In this document: piece after piece, positions 12,107-24,100 of the stretch
How positions within the stretch are numbered: position 1 is the stretch's first letter
Layout: every line of letters begins with the position of its first letter
NCBI GenBank assembly: GCA_947179485.1
Contig: OX359246.1
Location: forward strand, 70,769,508 to 70,833,507
Direction of reading: 5' to 3'
Source of the DNA: Allacma fusca
Taxonomy: Eukaryota; Arthropoda; Collembola; Symphypleona; Sminthuridae
Length of the DNA stretch: 64,000 nt
Notes under the pieces: model-generated
What the model saw: the letters and a program-made list of their open reading frames with translations, nothing else
The model's database searches: none
What the model was told of the DNA's origin: nothing
Translations under genes and position numbers: made by a program

Positions 12107-12643
12107 CTATCTGGAAGCATCACGTTTTCGGAAGTACTCGTTTATTTCAACGTCCAGATGTGCCAGGTTTGTTTTGGAGATCGTTGGTATTTTTTTCGGG
12201 AATTTTAAAATTTTGGGCACAAGTTTTTTCAATTTTTTTCTCTCCTTGAAATTAAAAAGATTTAGAGTTGCCCCAGAAATAAAAAAGTGGTTTCCGAGCA
12301 TTAGCTCCGTATAAATATCTTCAGCCGAATAAAAATATGTAGTTTCAGTGAACTGACAATGAATGTACTCCGCGCGGAGCGCTGGCTCTTTATCCCTAAA
12401 TTTCCTCAACCCGTTACTATATGCCGGTTTGAAATTTGATCTACACTTGTTTATTTTGAAGATCATGTACATCTTACCATGTATATCTGCTACCCTGAAA
12501 GTAGTTCGACCAATCAAAGAGACGTTCTCAAAAGCGCTGAACCCCTGCCATAAACCATTCCTGGATATTTTAATTATTTGACAAGAAGATAATTCCGTCA
12601 AAAGGTACTTATCCCTTGCAATTAGTAACTTTCTAGTTCCTAA
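12107..12643 (-). CDS. Unidentified open reading frame, about 179 codons, no ATG at its 5' end
   Basis: Reading the minus strand, the frame is open from just after a stop at 12644-12646 down to the stop near 12107. This is the longest open stretch in the window and longer than chance would give in DNA this AT-rich. The first third has no ATG, so it is probably an exon or a remnant rather than a complete gene. Legible pieces include FRVADIHGKMYMIFK, RAEYIHCQF and TYFYSAEDIYTELMLGN. The tail is Lys-rich (KERKKLKKLVPKILKFPKK). I do not recognise the family. Its neighbour is the hAT-like insertion at 10942-11936, and a second frame continues toward that insertion (11945-12123, with ERWQQQLNSSL). 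A source in an older mobile element or a decayed gene is possible but not shown. Confidence 0.35.
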   Translation of the reverse strand, partial: LGTRKLLIARDKYLLTELSSCQIIKISRNGLWQGFSAFENVSLIGRTTFRVADIHGKMYMIFKINKCRSNFKPAYSNGLRKFRDKEPALRAEYIHCQFTETTYFYSAEDIYTELMLGNHFFISGATLNLFNFKERKKLKKLVPKILKFPKKIPTISKTNLAHLDVEINEYFRKRDASR

Positions 12644-12649
12644 TTAGAA

Positions 12650-14782
12650 ATTATTCTCTGTTGTATAATACGATTATATGCTACCAAGTATGAGTATAGT
12701 ATGAGCTCTTATAATTGTTATGAAGAAGCATAAATGTATAAATAAAATATTTAAAATTATATGTGTATTTTGATGGAATAATATTGTAAAAAATTTTGAA
12801 TGGAATTGAAAAACCAGAAGCTATTGAAGCCCGCAAATTATAATTAATAATACATATATAGGTAATTATTTATTGTAATAGTATATTTTAAAATACAGAA
12901 GATTGAGAACGGCACTAGACAGACAAAAGGGGGACAGGCTTATAAGAAGACACAAAATCAAGGCTGTAAACTAATAGTCCGGATGATTTACAAGCATTTG
13001 TCCCGAAATGAATAATATTTTGTAAAATTGCTGTCATAAGTCTTGACCACTAAAGCTCTATTAGCTATTATTATTACATCCATTATGATTCCTATCGCTT
13101 GAATAATAACTTACATATAATTGTATAGTCACCCTTAAAATTATATCCTACAGTAATAAGTATATGTACATATTCCATTCTACTGTAACAAAGCCTTTCA
13201 GCATTATTTTTCACAAGAAAGATTGAAATGAACAGGGAAGAGATTTTTTTTCAAAAACGATTCGCAGGATATATGTTGAGCAGTAAAATAACAAAAATTT
13301 CGTTATAATAGTTTACTTAAAATTCGTTAGGTTTGTTTTTAGAAATATCTCAATAGGATCTATATCTAAAATAATACTGATTTTTTGTATGCAGATTAAA
13401 TTCCCTTGACAAAGGAGAAGTTGCTTTTAGCGTCTCACAGTTCCCCAAATGTAATAATAATTTTAGTTCCCCGTTGTAAATAAATATATACTACAGTAAA
13501 GACGCATGTACATAGTATACAATCAGGAGGATATTGATAGGTAACAGGAATTTCTTAAAATTTGCCTACACTGATGTTACTCTTTAAAAATTAGAATACA
13601 ATTTTGGTCCTGACATGCAAATAATTCTTTGTTCATAACTCTAATGTATATAATAATTATATATTTATACTCAGGTATGTAGAAATTCTAATGTATTGAA
13701 TCCTCTATATAATTTCTTGTGGAATCCCAAAATTCCCAGCTATGGATATATATTGATACAATCAGAGGACAATTTTTACAAAAGCGCGGTCACAATTAGG
13801 GTTTCGCTCAGCTAAAACAAACCATATTTGGTTATAATTTCTTAAATCTATCTCCTATGACTGGACTTGGTTCTGCCTTTATTTTTCTTGTAGTAGTGTT
13901 TAAGGGGACGTTGCTTTTGGTTCCCAGGCATAGAATTTACTGTCTTGGATTATTGGTAAAATTTAAAGCCAATATTTAAAATATATTTAAATGTTTGCGA
14001 ACCCCTCTTCAAAACGCACTCTATAAAAAGAAGCTACAGTCTGGAATTATTATATTAAAAAGAACCTACTCTGAATAAATTTATGAATAGATACTTTTCA
14101 GCTACATTTTTTCCCAAAGGTTTTTGAAGTCGTTCATTTCAGCATTATAAATGATGTGCTAGTAATTAATTGGGATTTACCTTATTTTGGGATAACATAT
14201 TCATACAGGCTATTAATTATTAAACCTTCCAATAAAGTTTTAAAATATATTAATGTTTTTTAATTAAACCTTTTTCTCCCGCCACATTTGAGCGTAGAAA
14301 TATGGTATTAGTTATTTAACAGGAGGATCATTTCTTAGACTTAAAATCAAGTAATAATATTAACAATTAATTACAATAACCATATTATATTTGAGACTTA
14401 ATGCTGGGACTTAATCCTAATTAAAATTCTCATGTATAATAATAATAATTGTATATAGATATTCTCCTTTTTTCGTTGGCGATTCAATTTGTGCATCGTT
14501 GTTCGTGTCAAGTGTCTTACGTGCTGCTCTGGGATCCTTGAGAGACATTTTGGCCTGCGATTTTCAAATAGTCCCGGAATCGGTCCAAATATTCGTCGCA
14601 TTTTTTTTTGTATAATGTAGATACTAAAAATTAATTTTTTTTTGTATAACATGAGGGCTGTTGACATCCGTCCATTCTTCCCACCGTCCGTTCCGATTCA
14701 GTTTGGGTTATAGTTGAGGGTGTGACCGATGAATAAATTTTTGTTAAAGTTGATTGAAAAATCCAAGTAAAAAGAAAAGCTT
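12650..14782. other. No gene seen; very AT-rich
   Basis: The stretch is dominated by short A and T runs with no recognisable exon. The minus-strand frame near 14398-14667 ends in homopolymer-rich sequence and matches nothing I know. From about 12.6 to 21 kb the DNA looks more AT-rich and homopolymer-rich than the region to the right. Confidence 0.5.
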
Positions 14783-14788
14783 TTTATT
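14783..14788 (-). terminator. Candidate poly(A) signal for the distal last exon of the cytochrome b561 gene
   Basis: The forward tttatt reads AATAAA on the minus strand, about 170 bases after the stop codon of the terminal exon at 14957-15101. The position is plausible for 3' end formation of that isoform, though AATAAA is common in AT-rich DNA. Confidence 0.4.
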
Positions 14789-14956
14789 TTTTTTAAAAAA
14801 AGAGATGAAGCTTTACAGGGACAGAGAAGGGGGTTTCAGAGAAGGTGTCCGGGTCCAAATTTGTACAGGGAAACAACACGGGATGAAGAGGCGGAAGATT
14901 TGAAAGATTCTTTAAGAGATTTTTTTTTGCTGACTGTTTTTTTTGGGGGGGGGGGT

Positions 14957-15101
14957 CTACAATCGTTCGGAAAGCACAGCACTTCCCCTTCTGATGGGGC
15001 TGGTGCGAAGGAACCACACCATGAGAATCATCGAAGCAATAATGGACAAGCCGAGCGTGTTAACTATGATAGCCTCTTGGTTGTGAAGCCGGTACTCAGC
15101 C
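14957..15101 (-). CDS. Cytochrome b561, alternative last exon B (distal)
   Basis: Acceptor GATTAAAG precedes GGCTGAGTACCG. The exon enters in the same phase as exon A, completes the split Gly codon and runs 48 residues to TAG. It carries its own helix 6 (AIIVNTLGLSIIAS... ending VWFLRTSP), matching exon A at the EA-IVN-LG core, but with a different short tail (RRGSAVLSERL). Right after the stop, the minus strand has a run of about 11 C followed by A's. The polypyrimidine tract is weaker than that of exon A. Confidence 0.85.
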
Positions 15102-18100
15102 CTTTAATCACCAAAACCAAAGAGAATCTTAATTAGCCAATGAAAAAACACTCATCAAATAAGCCCGTGCAGATTATAATAATTAATTTCAATCCGATAT
15201 TAATCTACTTCAAATTTATTGTAATCATAATTTATTATTATTGTTAAGCACCCCAAACTCAATTCACACTATTTTCAAATCCAGTTTGCTCACTCAGTTT
15301 TTTTAAGACTATTAATCCCAATAATTATTATTACTTTCTCAAGAGTCATAACTATTATTTAATATTAATTCAAATCATCACCCTTTACACACAGGCATAT
15401 TTAAATCAAAATAATTAATATCCACCCAAAGATTTCCATTATAAAGCATTACCCCATTTGCATTAATCCTAATTTCCCAATTTTTTCTCTGCTTTATTTA
15501 ATCCAAATTAAAATTCCAATTATTCCCATAATAACTAATTTATCAACTTTTATTTAAAAAAAATTAATGAACCAAATCTTTAGAAATACTGCCTTCCTTT
15601 CCTTGTTTAGCATTAAATCTTGTCACTGTTACCCAAATTAATTTAAATAAATCTCAATTTATAAATTAGTATCTCAACCTAAGAATATTATTACTTTCAG
15701 ATTTTTTAAAATGAAATTTCAAAATAAAAGATTATTAATTATTTTTACGCAGAATTGTTACAGCTCATGCTATAGAGAAATAGAAACCCTCAAGATCATG
15801 CTATCTTGAATAAAAAGAATTACAGAGAAAACAAGAAATAAAAAGAAACAACCAAAGCTGTAGATCAATAATTAGTTATGGACTATCAAATAAATAAACT
15901 GGGGCTGAAATCATCTTCACAACAATAGGGAAGGAGGGGGTGTCTCACTTCTCCCCCAAAGAGACCCCCTAAATAAAACAGGAGACAGCAGTCTCAGATG
16001 AAATTGAAATTATGGAAGGCGGGAAAGGAAATTAAATTTAAATAATAATGTGCAAATAAATGAATGACCAAAATATAAATGACAAAATAAAATTATCAGT
16101 AATAGTTCCATTTAAATTTTTTGTTTTTACTACGGTAATAATAATTAAATTTCAAACAATCAACCTTGTAATTTGAACAAATCATAGGATTTTGTATACG
16201 TAAAACTATATGTTTGTTTGGAGGGGAACTCTGGATCAATAATAATTATAATTAATATTATACTTAGTTAAACATGTGGCCAAAAATCCTGCTTATTTCA
16301 TATTTAAAATTCAAAGATTTCTCTTAAATTGGATTTAAATGAGCCCTAAATGTAATTCTTTTAATAATAATTATCCAATAAAACTCATTCAAACAAATCA
16401 AAATGTTCAGAGGCAAGATTTAAAAAAAGGCTGGGGCTGCTTCGGCCTACATGTAAAATATTTCTATTAAAATAATTCCTATATAATAATTAATCGTACG
16501 CTCTAAATCTTTTTTTAAAATTCGCAACAAAATTCTAAAAACAGAAATTAATCTCAAAAGGCTCCCTACACAATTCCCTGCTTGGCTCTACGCATATACA
16601 GATATATATTTTAATATTCAAATTATTGAATATTAAAGATCCTGCATTTTTTAAAAAAAAAATCGTAATAAACCTTAAAAATCTTACACTAGCTCAGGAT
16701 TTTTTTTTGTAAAATTCTGTAAAAGAATACTTAGGATAAAAAAATTGTGAGTAAACTCCTCACTGGCACTTGAGCTAAAAAGAATAATTGGATTTAAAAT
16801 TCTATGTATGTATAAAGCTATAGCTAAATATGTAAATGTATATTCATTATATATTATTTTTAAAACTTAATGATATATAGTTGCAATGATTTTTTTAACA
16901 TGTAGGATTCAAAATTGATTTTTTCCCATGTATTTACTTTGCATTTTTGTAAATGTGAATTATTTTTCCATGCATTTTTGTTTCCTTGCATTATATTTTT
17001 TAAAAGTGTCTGTACAAAAAAAAAAAAAGGGTTCTCAGCATCTGCTCTTTTTTTGAGTATTTTGAATTCTTGAGAGAAAAAGGCTGATTAGCATTTATGT
17101 TGGTCTCATTTTGTGTATATTTTTTTAATTAATTATTATTATTTTTATAGTAATACAAAAAAAAACAAACAAATGTAGATACTTGAAATGTGTTATGCTT
17201 ATGAAATGTTTTCTTATATATTTACAGGAGAGAAAAACTTAATGAAGAGAAACGAAATTGAAGAGGGAAAGTTCAAAGGTCAGTGTGGTAGGTCATTCGA
17301 ATGGGTAGCTTTCGAACAGGCCGACCATGGAGTGTGAATACAATGGAAATAGCTGCAGCCGCTATAACGACCCCTAAAACGTTTACTATCAGGGCCTCCT
17401 CCGTTTCCCACGTTGAGTAACTTTTCGCCCTAAATTTTTGTCAGGTAGGATCAGTGATCAAGTCAATTATTTTTACACATTTAATTCAAGCCCTATCACT
17501 CAATTTCCACCCTCAACTCGCTTTTAAAAATTCTTATTTTTCTAACAAGAATAAATGTTCTCAAGACATATATCTTCGTAAATGTATCATTTACTCTGTC
17601 ATTCAAAATTTCAGATACCTCCTGGAAAGTTCCTCAACTAATAATCAGCTCCTGGGTTCACATTAATAATAATTATTCTTATTTTTTGTACTATAAATTT
17701 TGTGACTTTGGAGATTTCTCATCGTGACAGTGTACTCTCTCGCCATAAGAGATCCCAATTGTGTATATTTCATTGACGAGTTGGGACACCAACATAATTG
17801 TAAGTTCCTGTGCAAATCCTAATTTTTATTTTTTCAGGCCCATTTGGACACTTTGGCTACACAAATATTTGATGTATTTATAGTTTCTCACAAACTTTGT
17901 CTTTAAAATTTTTAAATGAAATCAAAATACATCGGCTTTGGATTTATAAGCATAGTTTTTTTAATTTTTGTTTCCAGACACCGTATCAAACGAAAATTCA
18001 AACTAGGAACTGGCTCTGGGCTCATGTTGCTTTTAAAGGCAAAGTTTAAGGTCTATAAGGTGGATACGGAGATAAATAAAAATATTCACTGATTGTGAGT

Positions 18101-21100
18101 TCAGGGGAGGGGGGATTACTCGTTCTGTAGAGAGTACACTGTTGGATGTATTAATTAAACTCAAAGGTATAAAATTTGGTGTCAAATTTCTAGTGCTTTA
18201 CAAAAACATAGGAATAATTGTGTCAAAATAAATAAATAAAATGTAACAAATTTTTGTTGGAATTTTTCCAGACAAGGACTCACCCCAAAGTGAAGATAGC
18301 CTTCTCAGTAATTCCAGTGACTGCTGTCGCACAAGCCATCACAAAAGTGATGATGCCGAAAGTTGCGTGGGTGGGGACCAGGGCAGCTCGACAGGCTGCT
18401 GTTCGGCCTTCGCAACATAGCAAAATGAGGAAACTGAAGAATCCAACGACGAACTGACACAGTAAAAAAAAAATATAGAAAATAATTTTCTTGAAATTTA
18501 AAGATCTAACACAAATTATATTCGTATTAGGACAGATTTATTGCTTATACTGTATTGGGATGTTTACGAGGATTTGTACTTACCATTTAATTTAATGTCA
18601 AATAATTAATTAAGCATGGACTACTACTATGACTAAACATTTGATTTTTTCTATACTTACTTGAATTGCAAACAACCCCATGGTGGTAAGTCCCAGCCAG
18701 GAATGGAGGGAGTAGAAATTTGGGATCTTCGGGTTTTCCAACTCATGAGAGTCCCAGACGGTGAGGAAACCAATGGCGATGCAGACAATTGAAAAGGCAT
18801 GGAACACTGTGTGCAGCAGCTTCACAAAGATTTTCCGACAGCAAGTCACCATTCGGTAAAACAACATTGCTGGAAATATTTTCAATGAAATGAATAATTA
18901 TTTTTGTGCAAAAAATGTTTTGAAGGAAAAATAGCTAATTACAATAATTTAGTTAAAATTTTAAATGAATAGGTTTCTGTCCTCCCCCCCCCCGTTATTT
19001 ATCTATAATTTGGCTTACAAAATCCCGAGAAGAATATAAACCCGGCCACCATGAGAGTTGGATGGAAATTAAATTCCTTCTTCGGCTCCGACTGTAAAAA
19101 CACAACAAATTAATTAATGGACCAAAACTCTTGTGTAAGAACTTACATTTTTTTGCTTGTGCATCTAATCTTGATAATAATAATTTTTAGGATTGATTTT
19201 TTAAAATTGCTTTAGAATCCGATTTTAATCATCAAGAATAATTTCGTCAGAGCAATTTGGATAACTTCAAATTATAAATATTATTGTTATTTATTTTCAG
19301 AATTGTGGAATATTTTCAGAGGAAACCCGCCCATTACCTGCCAAGCATACCCGCCGCGGTACATCATCACCCAAAAGATGACTAAGACCAGGGAGGCCGT
19401 GAGAAAGATTCCAGTGATTAGCATGGAGAACACAAATCCCACTTTGCTTCCCATCGTGTCTTCTTCCTTCGACCTGCAAAGATTCAATAAGTGCGTCGTT
19501 AGTCATTGTCTCTGTCATTGTATAAAATTTCCATCAATCCTAATTAAAATAGATGTAACAAGCAAATTTTTAACCCCTCCACGTCTTTCCCGTCGTAGGG
19601 AGCAAATAACTTTCGATCTTAGAAATTAAAAACTTTAATGTTCAAGGGAAGGGATTCCAGTTCCCCCAGAATTTTAATTATTGCAACAATTTCTCCTTTA
19701 ATATTTTTGTACTTTACAATTTTGCCTCTTAGCAGAGAGACTCTTAGACATGTGTCAGGCAGGAATACATAATTATGGGTGATGACGAGGCTTAAACTAG
19801 AATTTACACTGTCATTAATTACCCATTGACAGTATCTTATGGATTTTAACATGCACTTTGCATATGACCTCAATGTTGACTGTTCATTATTTGCTATTAC
19901 GTCTATCTAAATATATTCAGACTTGCATATGCACACATATAATTTCCTATTATGCATTTTGACTTGTCTGTATACCTATATAATAATTTCAGGTAAAGAC
20001 AAAGACCATTACTGTATACACAGTCCCATAAACGCCCTAATGACACTTTTTTGACAGAAGTCAACTCAAGCTTGAAATTGGAGGAAAAATCAGCTCACTG
20101 GAGAAGAACGCCTTTATAACCATCGTCTCTATTCGATACAGAATTTTCATGCAACTTTCAGTAATTACATATCTGGCCGTTACAATAACAATCTACTGTG
20201 ACTGAATAATTTTAAGTAGTAATGCATTTGCCTTCAAATGTAGTTATTTTGTTTCGTAAATGCAGATACTGTTTTTACAAGGGAGCTTCTTGTATAAAAA
20301 GCGTTCACTGCACAAGTGAATACTAATAAGATTAGCATTGAGATTAATTATTCAGGAATTCCTTTAAAAACATTTGTAACTATAGGGACATTATTTTATA
20401 AAAGCGTCTGCTATTCCAAGAGTCCGGAGTATACGTATTTATTTACATGTAAAATTTATACAGTCATGCTATTTCCATTCAAATTGGTACATTGACTATT
20501 AATTGACTTGTAATTAAACGTTAGGAAATGAAACGGAACTTCCCCTGTAATTAACGCTGACTAATAGTACCATGACTGGAAATGAATACAGTCAGTCCTT
20601 GGCATATAGTAGCATGTCAAGATTCTACTTTTATATTCATTTCCTCTGTATTGGGATGAATATAGGAATGTCTCTAAATATTTTAGCCCCTGTATAAAAA
20701 ATATTATTGAAGGGAGTCTTCTCTATTGAGAGTGGACTGTAATTATATAGATTTCGCATTAGAGTTCATAGCCCGTATGGACTTTTATGAGGACTGTCCT
20801 GCCTCATAATGGAACTTGTTGAGGGAAGTTTTATTTGAATGGACTCAAGTGGACATAATGATAAGAGTCTGCGGAAATAAATGGGCAGAAAATAATTGCC
20901 CATTTTGCCGTTTGTGGGACAGTGGACACGAAAATCGGTCTGCGAAACGACCTCCTTTGAACTCACGCATTTATTTTCCCTCACACAATATCCTCATATC
21001 AGGCACGTCAATGTAGAGGACCCCATATATGTAAGTACTCCTAGTAGGAGTGATTATATGTACATATATGACCATTTAAAAGAAACTACATTGATATTCA

Positions 21101-24100
21101 TATCACACGCGTATTTAGTACTCACAGCCCGAATTTTTTTTACCTATTATGCAGTGCACACTTACTGTAATATTGAATATACCTTTTTAAAGGGGATTTT
21201 CTCCATTGGGGCCAAAATATTTGAACACATTCCCATTTAAAGAAATGTTATTTTTTTAAGTAAAAAACGTGTATATAAGCACAGCGCAAATTTACCCTTA
21301 AATAATTCAAATGCAAACAAATGCATTGGAAATAAGAGGTTTAGGAAATATTGTGAAGGGAAATATTTGTATAAAGAGTTTTTTTGTGTGTAGATATTTG
21401 TATTTGCACAGAATTGTGTAAATACTTATAATTTATATCCAATTGTGTGCACAAGGTAAAATGCATGACATGAGGGGGGAAAGCTCTCGTTTCTGAGATG
21501 ACACATTGAGTACTCATTATTCCTCAAGTATTTAGAAATTGTTGACATTTATTGAGATGTTCATTTATCTAAATCCGAGTTCAGTCACCCCTGGCAGTAG
21601 TACGGAATTGTAATCCTTTGATTGTGTGTGTGTTATTTCCCCCGTTTAAAAAAAACATGTCTGGAACAGAGATACCTGGGGATTTTTTCCCGATTTGTCC
21701 AACTTTGATGGGTCGATATTTATAGGAAATATACGTCTGAGAGATATTTGAAGAGTGGTTTTGGAGAATATAAAGGAAGCTTTTTCCCCCCTTCAACTCC
21801 AACTGTCTGAGGATATTTATTTTCTACGAAATTGATTTACTCAATTTCTCATCCCGTGTTTTGTTACAAATCCGAGAGGGATTTTTCCCCTTATTCCTGG
21901 AATTGTTTTTCCTGGGGGTGAAAGCATGGATTTTTCTTATGTCAACGTTTCAAAGGCTCATCTGACAACAAGATCAATAGCATCTTCAAGTTTTATGTAT
22001 AAAATCCTACCTTTTGCCGAACAAGGTGGCCCACAAGATTTAGCTTCGAAAAAAAGGAACCAAAATCCAATATTTGATTCTCATTTCTGCAGAAAATGTT
22101 TGCAAATTCCCAAGAATTTTGCCATTCTTTCAAATTTAATTTTTCCCGCGTTTCATTGGACACTGCCCTGAAAATCCCTTAACATTTACTGATTCTTAAG
22201 GATTTTAGTCAAGTTACAAAAAATGTTTGTTTAAAAAAGGATTTTTAACAGATAGAACAAATATATGTACTTTGCCTGTACGCTTTTGACCCCTCTGACA
22301 GGGAAAATTGTCGCATGGGATTGAAACAAATTTTAGAAAATTTTGGGGAAAATTTCCTTCAAAATGGGGGAATCAAATGTTTTGCACAAAACATAATAAC
22401 ATTGGTTCAAATATATTACGTAACGAATTTACTGTAGATTCGGGTAAATTTTATGAGTCATTTCGTATGTATATAACCCTGTTGTTTTGATATTTCGCGC
22501 CTTTTTGTGACTATGTATTTTATGAGCATCATGTAGTACATACTGTGTAAATTTGTTAGTTCCGCAAATCGGGAAAATACATGGTGTTGGTACGTGAGAT
22601 CTCTTTTTTGCCTTTCATCAGCCCCCATATGTCATTGACAGTTTCTTTATAGAAGCCCAACGTTTCATTCCTATTGATTTTTGACTCGCACACAATGAAT
22701 TTCCAAGGACTATTTTTACTCGTTTTCAAAGGGAGCTCTGCTCTAATTTGGATATTCCGTGCTTCCAAGTTTAAACGCCTGATCAATTCCACTCTTTTGT
22801 ACGTTCAAATGAACGGTAATTTAAATACCACAATATGCACACACATCCCATCTGCCCTGCCCAATAAAAGGAACTCTGTGGTTCTTGAGGACTTAATTCC
22901 GTTGGTAATGTATTGATTGATTTGTAAAATACTAGAAATTCAGGTATGTTTAATTGCATGTCGTAAACTACCTACTTTAGAATTCTAGTGTAAACGGATC
23001 TACTTTTAAAATCTAGCACACGTACACAACATATGGTCGAAGTTCATCAACTTAAAAAATACAGAATTCTTACACCAGAATTGTTTTTTTGAGGACCGCT
23101 TTAAATTTTTTATAAGAAATTCTCTCCCTTAAATCCAACAAGTGGGAATTTCTGGCTCTGAATTGCCTATTCTATATTTTGACTCATGAATTTCACACTT
23201 GTTGAGGTGAATTCCATGAACATTTTTATTTATATGCATGACATGAGTGTACCGATGTAAAACAAACACACAATTACAGGGGAAATCTCAAGGGACAAAT
23301 TTATTGGACATTTGTCAGCCCCAATATTTCCAGGGGAAATTTCCCATTTGCAGTATGCACAATGGTCCTCGAAAATACACCCTCAGTTTTAATTCTACAT
23401 GGCGGCACATATTTGCTTATGACATGAAATCCAGGAAACGTGTGCATTAACTTAATTGGCAAAACCATTAGGACAGTCCTCATGGGATTTGTAAATGAAA
23501 TTCGTGCAGAATTTGCTCTGCAAATATATTGGGGCTGTTTATAACATAGCGTTATTCCCTTTAAAAACATGCAAGCAATTACATATGTATGTGCATTTGC
23601 GAGGCATTTTTAACTTGTGCATTTACTCAGTTGTCCACGCAGTCACGCTTGACCATACTTATTGCTTATATACTTTTGAATGTAAAATAAAATTAATTGC
23701 ACGCAAGTGTTTCACAACCATATTTTATCCCCAAAATTTTGAAAAGCCCGACTCACTTTTGCAAACCCATTTAAAACCCAATGGTTCCAAATTTAATTAG
23801 CATTATTAACATTTTATGCAAAGTGTATTTTCTTAAAAAATTTACCCAATTTGTTCAATTAATTGCAAAAACATCAGTAAGTTGGAATTTCCCCAAATAT
23901 TTTAGCCCCTTTAGGGTAAATACTCTTACAAGGGGTTCTTTACACATAGCATGTGCTATGTGAACAGCATATTTATGCAGTTCCACTGATAATAATGTCC
24001 ACGTTTCGTTTGCAATCATGCTCAAATGGGCCCCATTTCCAAGCAATTATTTCCATGAGGATATTTAATACGGGAAATAAAATGTTGAGGGAATGTGTGT

